Numbered from the stretch's first letter, positions 26,681-34,906 are shown. The stretch: DNA of 64,000 nt from an uncultured Tenacibaculum sp. (GCF_947498805.1 NZ_CANMLT010000004.1:1-64000); one strand, 5' to 3'. Made by a program: numbers and translations. The notes: a model not told the origin generated them from the letters alone.

Positions 26681-27454
26681 TTACTTTTCTTCGTTAGTAA
26701 TTTGATGTTGTAGAACTACTCCAGTCTTTTTGAAAAAACCTAAAATTGAAGATTCTACGATGTAATAATTTTCTTGAGTTTTATCCTCCTTAGTTAACAC
26801 ACCATGTGCAACAACTTCTCCTACTTTTTCTCTAAAGGCAAATTTCCCATACAAGACTCCGGTTCCTTTCCAAACATTATTTTCAAGTTCTGCAATGTTC
26901 ACTGTAATTCCAGTTTTAACGGCACAAAACAGTTCACTTCCAATAGGAAATAGCGTATTGATATTAATGTTCTTAGAAGGTGAGTTTATAATCTCCCAAA
27001 ACCTTTTCAACTCTTTTGTGTCCAGTCCTTTTCTGATATCTGTAAAAAGTTGACGATCAAACAAAATATAATAGGCATGTGATACTGCTTTAATGTTTGT
27101 TACCTGCCTAGCTATATCATTTAAAGCAGTTTCATTGGTTGAAATATTAATTTCTGGAATTAAATAGCTCAAGAAGCTAGAAGGACTAAAACCAATTCTA
27201 GTAAAAGACTCATAAATAATTGCAGCAGCAGTTAAATTAGGGTTACCCGCATTTTCTCTTGAAAAACGTTTGGCTCTAGCTTTTTTAAATTCTTTATTTA
27301 ACAAGTAACCACCACTTACAACACCAAGAATGATTAACCCCCATTTCAAAGCTGAAACACCTTGCTTAATGGTTTTTTGACCTTCTTCGCTATTAATAGC
27401 AGAAACAGCAGTAGCGGTAACAAGTGGATTTCCCATTCCTTTTGGCTTACTCAT
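26681..27454 (-). CDS. Membrane protein of the structural operon
   Basis: A 257-residue protein from the ATG at 27454, which begins MSKPKGMGNP one base after the upstream stop; a 10-residue longer start at 27484 overlaps that gene and looks less likely. One transmembrane helix near 37-55 (WGLIILGVVSGGYLL) is followed by basic residues and a largely helical domain, then a beta-rich C-terminus (about 190-250). No family is recognised. Likely an internal-membrane or vertex protein of the particle. Confidence 0.55.
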   Translation of the reverse strand: MSKPKGMGNPLVTATAVSAINSEEGQKTIKQGVSALKWGLIILGVVSGGYLLNKEFKKARAKRFSRENAGNPNLTAAAIIYESFTRIGFSPSSFLSYLIPEINISTNETALNDIARQVTNIKAVSHAYYILFDRQLFTDIRKGLDTKELKRFWEIINSPSKNININTLFPIGSELFCAVKTGITVNIAELENNVWKGTGVLYGKFAFREKVGEVVAHGVLTKEDKTQENYYIVESSILGFFKKTGVVLQHQITNEEK

Positions 27455-27455
27455 T

Positions 27456-27644
27456 TTAGATGAACTTTTTAAGCAATGATGCATTTTTCACAAACTTCTC
27501 ATTGGCTCCTGGTTTTTTAACCATTTCAGATAGTAAAGTCAAAGCCTCCGTTGAACCAAATTCATTCAGAGTTTTAAAAGCCTCCTCTCTCTTTATATTA
27601 TCAATTGCTCCTTGACCATTATTTTTTAATGTAATTCCTTCCAT
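27456..27644 (-). CDS. Small helical structural-operon protein, 62 aa
   Basis: A 62-residue helical protein (IKREEAFKTLNEFGSTEALTLL in the middle) with a basic C-terminus. Not recognised. It is packed between the coiled-coil protein and the membrane protein with 1-bp gaps, so it is almost certainly translated as part of the operon. Confidence 0.5.
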   Translation of the reverse strand: MEGITLKNNGQGAIDNIKREEAFKTLNEFGSTEALTLLSEMVKKPGANEKFVKNASLLKKFI

Positions 27645-27645
27645 T

Positions 27646-28569
27646 TTATACTAATTCGTTAATTTTATAATCTTGAATACTTTTTCTTACTGCTGTTGTA
27701 AATTCAGCGTTTTGTGTAAATCCTACTGCTATAAGAGCCAATTCCCTTGCCATTTCATCAGAAACTTTATCACTCTTAACAACAAATATCAAATCCTGTT
27801 TGTTCTGTGATAACCCTTCATTTGAATCTGGTGCGGCCATACCTGGAGCAGATCCATTTTTATTTGCCATAACAGTAGCTCCTACATTTTCAGCAGCATC
27901 TATTAAACGATTAAAAACACTCGGATCAATAGCCGGTTTATCTTTTAAAGCTTGTTCTTTTAATGCAAGTTCTTTTAGTTTTTCAGCAAGTTGATTGTCA
28001 ATTTTTAACTGTCTAATTTCAAGAGATAACTCATCTTTTTCTCTCTCTAATTTTCTATTTTTTTCCTTTAATTCCCTATGCTCTTCTTTCAAATCATCGT
28101 ATTTGGATGATTTAGTATGAAGGTTCATAACATCAGGCATTGACATTCCAAAAGCTGATCCCATTCCAAAAGGTGAAGGTGGTTGCATTTGATAAGGTGC
28201 TGGTGGTTGTTCGGAAACAGCGGGCGCACTAATATGCTCATTATTAGGTGCGCCTTTTACTGCTTCACTAACCATTCTCTCCTTAGGCAAATCTGTATGA
28301 TCTTTTCTGTTAATTTTTAATTGTGTTGTAGTACCGAAGCGTCTATTTGAACTACCATTGGGTTTAAATCTTTGAATCCCTATTACAGTTGTATTAAAAG
28401 TCATATTCAAATGATCTATTAAGTCAGCAAATGATTCGAACTCACTTTTAAGCCTGTCAATCGTAAGTTTATTGTAATACCTCTGATTGGTTTCAAAATC
28501 AAATACGTCAATAGAGTAACCTGGTTTTGATTTTAAATAATCCTGTATGTCTTCTAAATATTTTTGCAT
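27646..28569 (-). CDS. Coiled-coil protein, scaffold candidate
   Basis: A 307-residue protein in three parts: an N-terminal globular region (1-95), a Pro/Met/Gly-rich linker (about 115-150, QPPAPYQMQPPSPFGMG), a strong coiled coil (about 155-215, LKEEHRELKEKNRKLEREKD) and a C-terminal globular region (about 250-307). No enzyme motif is seen. Length, charge and position beside the candidate capsid genes suit a scaffolding or assembly factor; this is inference. Confidence 0.5.
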   Translation of the reverse strand: MQKYLEDIQDYLKSKPGYSIDVFDFETNQRYYNKLTIDRLKSEFESFADLIDHLNMTFNTTVIGIQRFKPNGSSNRRFGTTTQLKINRKDHTDLPKERMVSEAVKGAPNNEHISAPAVSEQPPAPYQMQPPSPFGMGSAFGMSMPDVMNLHTKSSKYDDLKEEHRELKEKNRKLEREKDELSLEIRQLKIDNQLAEKLKELALKEQALKDKPAIDPSVFNRLIDAAENVGATVMANKNGSAPGMAAPDSNEGLSQNKQDLIFVVKSDKVSDEMARELALIAVGFTQNAEFTTAVRKSIQDYKINELV

Positions 28570-28588
28570 GGTAATTCAATGATGTTTT

Positions 28589-28858
28589 TTAATCACAAAT
28601 AACTCCTGTTATGTTGATAGCTCGGAAATAAAGATTGTTTCCATTTCCTATTGTGGTATCAAATGAGATATTAAAACTGGTACTTGTCGAAATTGCTCCA
28701 GTATCAATTGTAGTTTCTTCATATGGCTTTAAGGTTATCAAGCCAATTTTAACTGTTGAAGAACCGTAATTTTTAAAGTAGAGATTACATAAATTTTCTA
28801 CCACTAACGTTTCATTCTTTGTGATGCCCTTCTCAACTAAGTTTCCCTTAAACCTCAT
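28589..28858 (-). CDS. Small beta-rich structural protein, 89 aa
   Basis: An 89-residue beta-strand-rich protein (YGSSTVKIGLITLKPYEET) ending in Cys-Asp. No family recognised. Its place after the 116-residue beta protein and the candidate capsid protein suggests a minor capsid, cement or penton component. Confidence 0.5.
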   Translation of the reverse strand: MRFKGNLVEKGITKNETLVVENLCNLYFKNYGSSTVKIGLITLKPYEETTIDTGAISTSTSFNISFDTTIGNGNNLYFRAINITGVICD

Positions 28859-28864
28859 AGGATA

Positions 28865-29215
28865 TTAATTGTTAGTTTGATCTACATAAAAAACCATCTG
28901 AAACTTAAAATCTTTGGCAACTGCTTTATCTGAGTATGCAGTTACTTTGATTTTTCTATTCCCTTTGAAATCAATTGATTTTCTGCTATCGTAATGATTT
29001 CCATTAGTAGGCTGGTATTCTTTGTATGAAACACTTGGATGTAATTCATCCCCTCCGATATCTTCTATTTTTACATTGATAAATTCAGAAGGAGCATCGT
29101 TTGTTAGTAAGGCACATTTTTCTACATAACCACTATCTATTTGCAATTCTGCTGAACCAAATGTTTGTCCTTGTGGAACTGTAATATTTAGAATATTGAA
29201 TTTTAGATTACTCAT
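28865..29215 (-). CDS. Beta-rich structural protein, 116 aa
   Basis: A 116-residue protein with about eight predicted strands (FNILNITVPQGQTFGSAELQ at the start, RKIKVTAYSDKAVAKDFKFQ near the end), consistent with a single jelly-roll. It lies between the 200-residue candidate capsid protein and the 89-residue beta protein, separated from the former by a TA-rich hairpin. A penton or minor capsid role is possible. Confidence 0.5.
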   Translation of the reverse strand: MSNLKFNILNITVPQGQTFGSAELQIDSGYVEKCALLTNDAPSEFINVKIEDIGGDELHPSVSYKEYQPTNGNHYDSRKSIDFKGNRKIKVTAYSDKAVAKDFKFQMVFYVDQTNN

Positions 29216-29224
29216 AAGAAAAGT

Positions 29225-29283
29225 TTTAAAAAAGCCTATATAGAATTCATATAGGCTTTTTAATTAATTAATTAATTGAAATG
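29225..29283 (-). terminator. Hairpin downstream of candidate capsid gene
   Basis: AAAAAGCCTATAT...ATATAGGCTTTTT forms a 13-bp stem around 29233-29262 with a T/A-rich flank in both directions, between the candidate capsid and the 116-residue gene. It may partly stop transcription, raising the capsid message relative to later genes. Confidence 0.65.
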
Positions 29284-29285
29284 CC

Positions 29286-29888
29286 TTATTTAGTTGAACG
29301 AACAACCTTATGTCCGTCAAATACTAACTCTAAGTATTCTTTGTTAGCAGCTGAAGTTGAACCGTCAGGGAATTCGTATTCTAAATCATAGTCCGTTCCA
29401 CCAACAAGAACAATTGGGTGTTTTAATTCAAAGTAATCATCACGCATTGTTCTACCAGTATATTTGTTGTAGATATCAGCAACTGGGATTTCTCCTAAAA
29501 CAACTCCATCTTGTCTAACTCTTAAAATTGCATTTCTAAATGATGCAGTCATTTTGTTAGCATACATTAACTGTGCTGCTTTACCAGATTCAGCATGTGT
29601 TTCATACCCTAATCTAACTCGTTCATAAATATGAACTTCATCATCTTTAAAACGATTTCCATCAAAGTCTGAGATTCCAGAAATCTTTTTTGTGTTTGAA
29701 TCCACTAATTTCTGTGTTCCACCAACTGTCATTTCTTTTCTTAAAACAACTGTGTTATTTAGTATTTTAACACCTCCTTCTTGACCTAAAGACTCTTTAA
29801 ATTGTGAAGACAATCTTTTTTTGTTAAAGTCTAAAATTGAAAGAATTGACTGTGCAGACTCTTCTAAATTATATACTCCTGTTTTCAT
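29286..29888 (-). CDS. Candidate major capsid protein
   Basis: A 200-residue soluble protein. The N-terminal ~75 residues are helical and polar (EESAQSILSILDFNKKRLSS); the rest is beta-rich (about 85-200), with ILRVRQDGVVLGEIPVADIY and TDYDLEYEFPDGSTSAANK, fitting a jelly-roll. It is flanked by intergenic gaps of 60-70 bp on both sides, unlike the tight packing elsewhere in the operon, which suggests separate, strong translation, as expected for the most abundant particle protein. The assignment is positional and structural inference only; no capsid family is recognised. Confidence 0.45.
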   Translation of the reverse strand: MKTGVYNLEESAQSILSILDFNKKRLSSQFKESLGQEGGVKILNNTVVLRKEMTVGGTQKLVDSNTKKISGISDFDGNRFKDDEVHIYERVRLGYETHAESGKAAQLMYANKMTASFRNAILRVRQDGVVLGEIPVADIYNKYTGRTMRDDYFELKHPIVLVGGTDYDLEYEFPDGSTSAANKEYLELVFDGHKVVRSTK

Positions 29889-29951
29889 TTTTTTTTATTT
29901 TGAATTTTTAATTAATTATTCTTAAAATTTTATTGTGATAAACCAGTTTCA

Positions 29952-30404
29952 TTAAACTGCTCCAAATGGATTTACTCCTCCAGCAACTTTAACTTGATCA
30001 TCTTGATTCCAAGCATCTGATGAAAGATTAATTGTGCTTGGTTGGTAAGTGTATCCTGTTTCATCGGCTGCATTCATACCTCCCATAGCTGCTAAGAATT
30101 TTTCTCCCGAAGTTGTTGGGTTGTCCTTTACTTTTGGTGCGATAAGCTCCGAAATAGCGCTAGTTCCTTGTTCAATTGATACACCTGTTAAAAGTCCTTG
30201 CGTTCCTTTAACTAAGTAACCATTACCTTGAATTGAACTTGCAAGTAATAGAGTTCCTAAAGCGATTCCACCTCTTACAAGTGGGGTTTTAGCTTCTGCA
30301 GGCGCAATTCCTGAACTACCTTTAGACAGCATAAACCCTCCGGCTGCTCCAGTTCCAAAAGCAGCAGTTTCTTTTGCTTTTTTCTGATCGAATTTTACTT
30401 TCAT
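29952..30404 (-). CDS. Gly/Ala-rich hydrophobic structural protein
   Basis: A 150-residue protein with a basic N-terminus and at least two hydrophobic segments (FGTGAAGGFMLSKGSSG at about 16-32; GGIALGTLLLASSIQG at about 45-60), then a polar C-terminal part. Composition suggests a membrane protein of the virus particle. It lies between the transglutaminase-like protein and the candidate capsid protein. No family recognised. Confidence 0.5.
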   Translation of the reverse strand: MKVKFDQKKAKETAAFGTGAAGGFMLSKGSSGIAPAEAKTPLVRGGIALGTLLLASSIQGNGYLVKGTQGLLTGVSIEQGTSAISELIAPKVKDNPTTSGEKFLAAMGGMNAADETGYTYQPSTINLSSDAWNQDDQVKVAGGVNPFGAV

Positions 30405-30418
30405 TTTTTTCTTCTTTT

Positions 30419-31774
30419 TTATTTATTACTATTTGAATTTGAGTTTTTTGTTACAGCATATGTCAATGCTACTGCCGATACAATTCCTACACCAGTAATC
30501 GCTACAACTTTTCCTAAACTCATTTTATCTTCCTCCGGTTTTCCAGGAGGTTGAGAATTATTAGAAGAAGGCTTTACAGTTGTTGTTGTAGGATGGTTAG
30601 TTGGTACCGGAGTGTTTTTTGTAGGTGTTGGAGTATTGTTTGTGGTAGCTACTGATTGATTACCAAACAGTTTGTTGTTCTTAAAATCCTCTAAATCGTT
30701 GGCGATTTTAGTATGCTTTGCTTTTGAATTTGCTGATTTGTATCGAACGGCTAAACTCCTGTTAGTAGCAATTTGTTTATCTAAAAAACTAATAGCTGCT
30801 GCCTTACCTTGTGAATTTGCTATAGACATTGCTCTGTTAATATCCATTCTAGCCAAAGCATCCGCCTTTGCCAATACACTTGCTCTATCTTCTGGACCAA
30901 ATAAACTTGAGAAAATTCCTGCTGCTTGATTTAAGTCAACAAAACCAAGTCCCTCAGGCATTTCCGGTTTTGGTAGGCTAACCCCATAATGAATTATAGT
31001 CTGATTTACCTTTATATAACTAGGTTTTAAATCAATAACTGGATTAATTCTATTATCGGTACTTTTTCTAACCTCATTCTCAATTTTTTGAGTGACAGCT
31101 TTTGATACTCCGTAACTATTTAAATCTTGAAGGAAAAACCTAAAATTTAAAATAGTATCATGAGAGATATTTTGCTGTTCATTGGTTGATTCTGATAAAT
31201 CACCATGTAATACTGAGTATGGCAATTTTCTATCCTGTACTTTCATATCTTCTTTTTGTATATATGTTACTTGTGTGTTTACTTTCTTAGTTGGATCTAT
31301 AATGAAAGTTTTGCCATTGGAGTGAATTACGACATATACGTGTGACCATCTATTAGGCTGAGAAGGTTGTGTTACTTTTCTAAAGGAGTGATCAATGTTT
31401 AAGTTTAAAAGAATGGTACTTGCAAATACACTATAACTTTTACAATCCGTACCTGAAAAACGGCTCGACCAAACACATGAAGGGGTTTTTAGTGTTTGGT
31501 GGAAACCGTCGGCTTGGTACTGTACGTGATTGTATAAGAAATTATATATATTGTTAACAGTTTCACTAATAGTTTTACCTTTTAGTTTTGGCGCAATTTT
31601 TTTGGAAAAACTTTTAAATTCAAGAGCAACATTTACCATTTGCTCTAATCCTCCTGTAGTAGTATAATCACCAACATAAGTTGCCTTACATGGAGTAACA
31701 TCAAAGTATTTGTCATACTTAGTATGTCTTAATACTTCTCTATATAAGCTGTTATTAATCGTGGTGATATCCAT
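30419..31774 (-). CDS. Transglutaminase-like protein with C-terminal membrane anchor
   Basis: A 451-residue protein, first gene of the structural operon. Residues about 65-165 hold a transglutaminase/cysteine-protease-like core: nucleophile Cys in FSGTDCKSYSVFAS, His in NRWSHVYVVIH and Asp in TFIIDPTKK. A helical middle follows, then a Thr/Pro/Asn-rich linker (about 375-420) and one terminal transmembrane helix (VVAITGVGIVSAVALTYAV). It may process capsid proteins, cross-link them or cut host envelope during entry. All three catalytic residues are present. Confidence 0.72.
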   Translation of the reverse strand: MDITTINNSLYREVLRHTKYDKYFDVTPCKATYVGDYTTTGGLEQMVNVALEFKSFSKKIAPKLKGKTISETVNNIYNFLYNHVQYQADGFHQTLKTPSCVWSSRFSGTDCKSYSVFASTILLNLNIDHSFRKVTQPSQPNRWSHVYVVIHSNGKTFIIDPTKKVNTQVTYIQKEDMKVQDRKLPYSVLHGDLSESTNEQQNISHDTILNFRFFLQDLNSYGVSKAVTQKIENEVRKSTDNRINPVIDLKPSYIKVNQTIIHYGVSLPKPEMPEGLGFVDLNQAAGIFSSLFGPEDRASVLAKADALARMDINRAMSIANSQGKAAAISFLDKQIATNRSLAVRYKSANSKAKHTKIANDLEDFKNNKLFGNQSVATTNNTPTPTKNTPVPTNHPTTTTVKPSSNNSQPPGKPEEDKMSLGKVVAITGVGIVSAVALTYAVTKNSNSNSNK

Positions 31775-31837
31775 TTTACAAGTAAATTGATTTTGTCATT
31801 TACATTGCAAATATGAAGTGTAAAACAAGGCATCTCT

Positions 31838-31914
31838 GAGGATTCCAGAGGATTCGGGAGGATTATCTAGGATTATAAAGTTTTATTGAGGATTATGCAG
31901 GATCCGAGAGGATT
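31838..31914. repeat. Eight-step 10-bp phased GAGGATT array
   Basis: Blocks beginning GATT after GAG or TAG recur at 31841, 31851, 31861, 31871, (31881 degenerate), 31891, 31901 (GATC) and 31911: exactly one DNA helical turn apart. The array lies 64 bp upstream of the first structural gene and just after the stop of a small HTH-like gene. It may be a cooperative binding site on one DNA face: an operator for the structural operon or a replication or packaging origin. Confidence 0.8.
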
Positions 31915-31921
31915 TTAAAAA

Positions 31922-32170
31922 CTAAACTAGTTTGATTCCCTCTATTTCTTCAACCAATTTATAATATTCTTTAGGTGTTATTCTCTTTTCGTTTTTTGCT
32001 TTTTCCTCTGTTATATCTCTGCATTCAGAAATGATTTTATTCATAGTATTTCGTAAAAATGCATCTGGAATTTTGAAGTATTTTTTATATACCGCTCCTT
32101 TAGACCCTAATGGGTTATTTCTTAATTCTTCTATTTTCGAATTCTTTTGCTCCTCAATTTGGTGTTTCAT
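31922..32170 (-). CDS. Small HTH-like protein
   Basis: An 82-residue basic, fully helical protein. The centre, GSKGAVYKKYFKIPDAFLRNTMNKI, has the spacing of a helix-turn-helix. It ends 8 bp before the 10-bp phased repeat array and starts right at GTTGC repeat cluster C, so it is a reasonable candidate for the protein that binds one of these arrays. No family recognised. Confidence 0.5.
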   Translation of the reverse strand: MKHQIEEQKNSKIEELRNNPLGSKGAVYKKYFKIPDAFLRNTMNKIISECRDITEEKAKNEKRITPKEYYKLVEEIEGIKLV

Positions 32171-32345
32171 TGTTGTTGATTCTGTTGCAATTTTGTTGCA
32201 ACATTGTTGATTTTCTGTTGCACTTTTGTTGCAGGGGTTATAAATTAAATTGTAACTAACTGAAAATCAACAACTATTACTGTTATGCATTTGCAACAAC
32301 CATTTGCAACAGTTGTTGCACTTTTGTTGCGTTTTTGTTGCTGAT
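32170..32345. repeat. GTTGC repeat cluster C and leader region
   Basis: Multiple TTGTTGC/GCAACAA words in both orientations, for example CTGTTGCAATTTTGTTGCAAC and, further on, TTTGCAACAGTTGTTGC. This gene-free ~300 bp stretch (32171-32468) otherwise contains a hairpin terminator near 32446 and nothing else recognisable. Confidence 0.7.
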
Positions 32346-32445
32346 TTTCATTTAAATACTATTGCCTATAACATTTATTATTAGTAAATTCGTTACTATA
32401 ATCGAGGAGAATCGGTTATATCTTTTTCTTTTTCATAGCAATTTT

Positions 32446-32471
32446 ACCACTCGGTTTGAGTGGTTTTTTTA
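32446..32471 (+). terminator. Terminator of a short plus-strand unit
   Basis: ACCACTC-GGTTT-GAGTGGT stem followed by TTTTTT. The preceding string CTTTTTCATAGCAATTTT is repeated before a similar terminator at 34062, so both belong to a repeated small-transcript unit. Confidence 0.8.
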
Positions 32472-32843
32472 TGCTTCTTTTTTTTCAAATTTTAAATAAC
32501 TGGTAACTTTTCTATGTGCCAGATATTGTTCAACTATACCTATAGCAGGATCATAATATTTACCATCATGTTTTAAAACAAAATGACCTTTTTCATTTGG
32601 GTATAAAAACAAAACAATACTGTCGTTAGGTACTTCATCAAATGTTATGTCCACTCCTTTGGTAACTCTAGATTTAAAACCTTTGTTACTTAAGTAAGGC
32701 ATAAGATTATCGTAAATATTTGTACTCCAATTTTCACCTATTTCCTTACAAATCTCTTCTACACTTTGCCCAGTTATCATCGAAAGGCAAGTTTGACCGC
32801 ATAACATAGAGCTATATGGCTGGGATTTAAATTCTATTGTCAT
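32469..32843 (-). CDS. C39-like cysteine peptidase domain protein
   Basis: A 124-residue single-domain protein of the papain/C39 type. Catalytic Cys in SSMLCGQTCLSMITG with the upstream Gln (SQPYSSM), His in EKGHFVLKHDGKYYDP and the Asp in that same segment. Without a transporter or signal peptide it would act in the cytoplasm. The provirus also encodes a double-glycine-leader peptide (34971), and C39 domains cut after such leaders, so a functional link is possible but unproven. Confidence 0.7.
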   Translation of the reverse strand: MTIEFKSQPYSSMLCGQTCLSMITGQSVEEICKEIGENWSTNIYDNLMPYLSNKGFKSRVTKGVDITFDEVPNDSIVLFLYPNEKGHFVLKHDGKYYDPAIGIVEQYLAHRKVTSYLKFEKKEA

Positions 32844-32866
32844 ATCTAATATTCCATTTTAAATTG

Positions 32867-33052
32867 TTAAAAAAAATCGTCTTTTATTTCTCTTATTGAT
32901 ATTCCAAAAAAGTACCCTCCAACCAAACCAATAGGAAAAATTGAATAAAAGTCAATTTCTAACCACTCCAATAAATAATAGTAATTGACAACTAGTAATA
33001 TTGAGAGTATTGGTTTTAATCCTTTTAAGAGTCCTTGTATAAAGTATTTCAT
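32867..33052 (-). CDS. Two-span membrane micro-protein, 61 aa
   Basis: A 61-residue protein with two hydrophobic segments (LKPILSILLVVNYYYLLEWL and IFPIGLVGGYFFGISI) and an acidic-basic tail. The start is preceded by AAAAACAGTAGAAC, a leader similar to that before several neighbouring tiny genes. Function unknown; small membrane proteins in proviruses are often superinfection or lysis factors. Confidence 0.5.
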   Translation of the reverse strand: MKYFIQGLLKGLKPILSILLVVNYYYLLEWLEIDFYSIFPIGLVGGYFFGISIREIKDDFF

Positions 33053-33072
33053 GTTCTACTGTTTTTCAATTA

Positions 33073-33234
33073 TTATTGTATATATCCCAACCAAATATTA
33101 CCTCTCAAATATTTAACTTTACTTAATGGGTATTTTCTTAAGAATGACTTGTAAAATTTATCCCCTTGTAAAAGTTCAGTTTTACCACCTTTCCAATAAA
33201 TTCTCCATTCACTTATTTGTTTACTTTTATTCAT
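33073..33234 (-). CDS. Small basic protein, 53 aa
   Basis: An ATG-started ORF of 53 codons (MNKSKQISEWRIYWKGGKTE at the start, GNIWLGYIQ at the end), rich in Lys, Trp and Tyr. The start is preceded by TTAAAAACCTGTAGGATT, the leader motif repeated before other tiny minus-strand genes of this region, which supports it as a real gene. No function is recognised. Confidence 0.5.
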   Translation of the reverse strand: MNKSKQISEWRIYWKGGKTELLQGDKFYKSFLRKYPLSKVKYLRGNIWLGYIQ

Positions 33235-33866
33235 AATCCTACAGGTTTTTAACTATTTAAATTCAGTGATTTCACTATGAATATTTTATTTACTTTTATT
33301 CTCCTTTTTGAGAGAATGATTATAATGTTCTTTTTTAATCATTTTCCCTAAAAAGCGCCCACCTCGGTGGGTTTTTCTTTTTATATTTGAATTTGTATTA
33401 CAATTAACTTCCTTGTTAATTTAGAAGCTCCATTAGGAGCTTTTTTCTCAACAATTATCTTTATCTTTGCACTATTCTATAAAAGGATCTCCCACAGATT
33501 TATTTATGAATGGAAAGGCACGAAATTATTTTTTCTTGCCTTTCTTTTTTTTGTAAAATATTGAACTATAATTATTTACATACACCTGAGTAGCTAGCAA
33601 ATTTTTTCCTCTATGTGCTATTAAGGGGTTGCACATTAGGGTATTGGTACAGATGAATTTAGTATTTGTCTGTACTTTTTATTATTTATTTCAATTCTTT
33701 CTTCTTTTATTACCATAAGACTACTTTTGTATATTATTGATTTTTAGTGTATTACATTTAAAATAAATGATATGCCCTGGGGGGCATTCATTTTTTTAAA
33801 AAGGAACTTTTGTGGTTCCTTTTTTTGTATTCTCATTCTACTGTTATTTATTTGTATATTCGGCTT
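33235..33866 (+). ncRNA. Array of short promoter-terminator units (no clear CDS)
   Basis: A 630-bp stretch without protein genes. On the plus strand: terminator CCCACC-TC-GGTGGG (33358-33376); -7 TATATTTG (33382) to terminator AGCTCC-ATTA-GGAGCT (33426-33446); -7 TATCTTTG (33462) to terminator AAAGGCA...TGCCTTT (33514-33552); terminator GTACAGA...TCTGTAC (33647-33680); -7 TACTTTTG (33722) to hairpins ATGCCC...GGGCAT and AAGGAAC...GTTCCTT (33772-33827). Each unit would give an RNA of about 50-100 nt. They are candidate small RNAs; none matches a family I recognise. Confidence 0.55.
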
Positions 33867-33950
33867 ATGGAATATATAATTGGTCTATTAATCTTGGTTT
33901 TTGCCATTCAATACATTGAAAAATCATCTAAAAAAAATCATGACAAATAA
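33867..33950 (+). CDS. Single-span micro-protein, 27 aa, possibly leaderless
   Basis: MEYIIGLLILVFAIQYIEKS is the start of a 27-residue peptide with one membrane helix and a basic tail (SSKKNHDK). A -7 element TATATTCG ends 4 bp before the ATG, placing the predicted start of transcription at or next to the A of the ATG; the message may have no leader. Confidence 0.45.
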   Translation: MEYIIGLLILVFAIQYIEKSSKKNHDK

Positions 33951-34355
33951 TAATTCTACAGGTTTTTAACTATTTGTTCGATTTCATGGTGTAACCCATT
34001 TTATTATACCTACATTCGCAATGCTTAAGAGACGTCTTAAGCTCTTTTTCATAGCAATTTTCCCACTCAATCTCTGAGTGGGTTCTTTTTTTATAATCCA
34101 TATTCTTATTGATTTGTTTTTCAACATTATAGTGTTAATTGTTTTATTATGCGTACCTTATAAATCTTATTATATAGATTGTTTCTGTTCTAATTCTATA
34201 TAATAAGAATAGTACTGGAGCTCTGTGGTGAGAGCTCCTTTTTAATTATGATTTCTCAGCATACTACTTAATTTTAATTTTCTAATTTCGCTCAATGATT
34301 TCACACATACTTTTATTAAAAAATGGATTTAGGTTTAGATCTGATATTGAATCTT
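33951..34355 (+). ncRNA. Two short structured-transcript units
   Basis: A 405-bp gene-free stretch. Unit one: -7 TACATTCG (34011-34018) then hairpins CTTAAGA-GACG-TCTTAAG (34024-34041) and terminator CCCACTCA...TGAGTGGG (34062-34091). Unit two: promoter-like GTGTTA..TTTTATTATGCGTACCTTAT (34134-34160), a 14-bp stem TCTTATTATATAGA/TCTATATAATAAGA (34165-34208) and terminator GGAGCTCT-GTGGTG-AGAGCTCC (34217-34243). Unit two has a relative at 36355-36471 with a different but equally perfect stem. Confidence 0.55.
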
Positions 34356-34535
34356 CTACAGGTTTTTAATTAATTCAATGTTTCTACTGGCATCTTCTTT
34401 TAAGGTTATCCAATAACTTAACAAATGCTCTTTCGCCTCCTCATATGTTTCAAATGTATCATTGCTTTTATAACGGTGATCATTTACACCATCAAAAGGA
34501 ATTATCAATAATTCTGTATAATCTAATGCGTACAT
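34356..34535 (-). CDS. Small unknown protein, 59 aa
   Basis: A 59-residue ORF (MYALDYTELLIIPFDGVNDH at the start; ending in a short Lys-Asn-Leu tail). Its ATG lies 5 bp after the stop of the 50-residue gene, and the stop codon is embedded in the motif AAAAACCTGTAG that also forms the leader of neighbouring tiny genes. Composition is protein-like with an amphipathic helix. Function unknown. Confidence 0.5.
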   Translation of the reverse strand: MYALDYTELLIIPFDGVNDHRYKSNDTFETYEEAKEHLLSYWITLKEDASRNIELIKNL

Positions 34536-34540
34536 AATAA

Positions 34541-34693
34541 TTACAGGTTTTTAATAATTTCAATTTTATTCTCAACCTCTTCTATGTCAAACCCTTGATT
34601 TTCTAACCAACTACATAAATGTTCTTTTTGTCCAGTTTGATTTATATACCTCATTATGTCTTTTAAAAATTCTAATAATTCGTATTCTTCCAT
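34541..34693 (-). CDS. Small unknown acidic protein, 50 aa
   Basis: A 50-residue acidic helical protein (MEEYELLEFLKDIMRYINQT at the start) ending in the same IKNL residues as the gene below, because the repeated leader motif AAAAACCTGTA encodes both C-termini. It is preceded by TTTAAACCTGTAGTTACA. Probably translated as a pair with the 59-residue gene. Function unknown. Confidence 0.5.
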   Translation of the reverse strand: MEEYELLEFLKDIMRYINQTGQKEHLCSWLENQGFDIEEVENKIEIIKNL

Positions 34694-34773
34694 TGTAACT
34701 ACAGGTTTAAAATTATATTTTCAATGCTTGTAACATTTTTTGTTTTTTTATACTAATAAGAAAAAGAAGTATT

Positions 34774-34854
34774 ATGTATAAAAAAGAATTCAAAACACTT
34801 TTAGCCTTGATTTTTATATTAGTATTAACTGAAGTAATTGTTTCTTTCATTTAA
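34774..34854 (+). CDS. Single-span micro-protein, 26 aa
   Basis: MYKKEFKTLLALIFILVLTE starts a 26-residue peptide with a basic N-terminus and one hydrophobic helix. It is followed within 30 bp by a terminator (AGTAAGG...CCTTACT, 34882-34906), consistent with a short complete gene. Function unknown. Confidence 0.35.
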   Translation: MYKKEFKTLLALIFILVLTEVIVSFI

Positions 34855-34881
34855 TAATTACTGTTTTGTTAATTTTAGTTA

Positions 34882-34906
34882 AGTAAGGCATCCCCTTACT
34901 TTTTTT
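34882..34906 (+). terminator. Terminator upstream of GG-leader peptide gene
   Basis: AGTAAGG-CATCC-CCTTACT followed by seven T residues. Confidence 0.85.

Noticed and set aside
22658..31774. Tailed-phage morphogenesis module
   Set aside because: No portal, large terminase, tape-measure, sheath or baseplate gene is recognisable, and gene sizes and membrane helices do not fit.
31838..31914. CRISPR array
   Set aside because: The 10-bp repeats are back-to-back without spacers.
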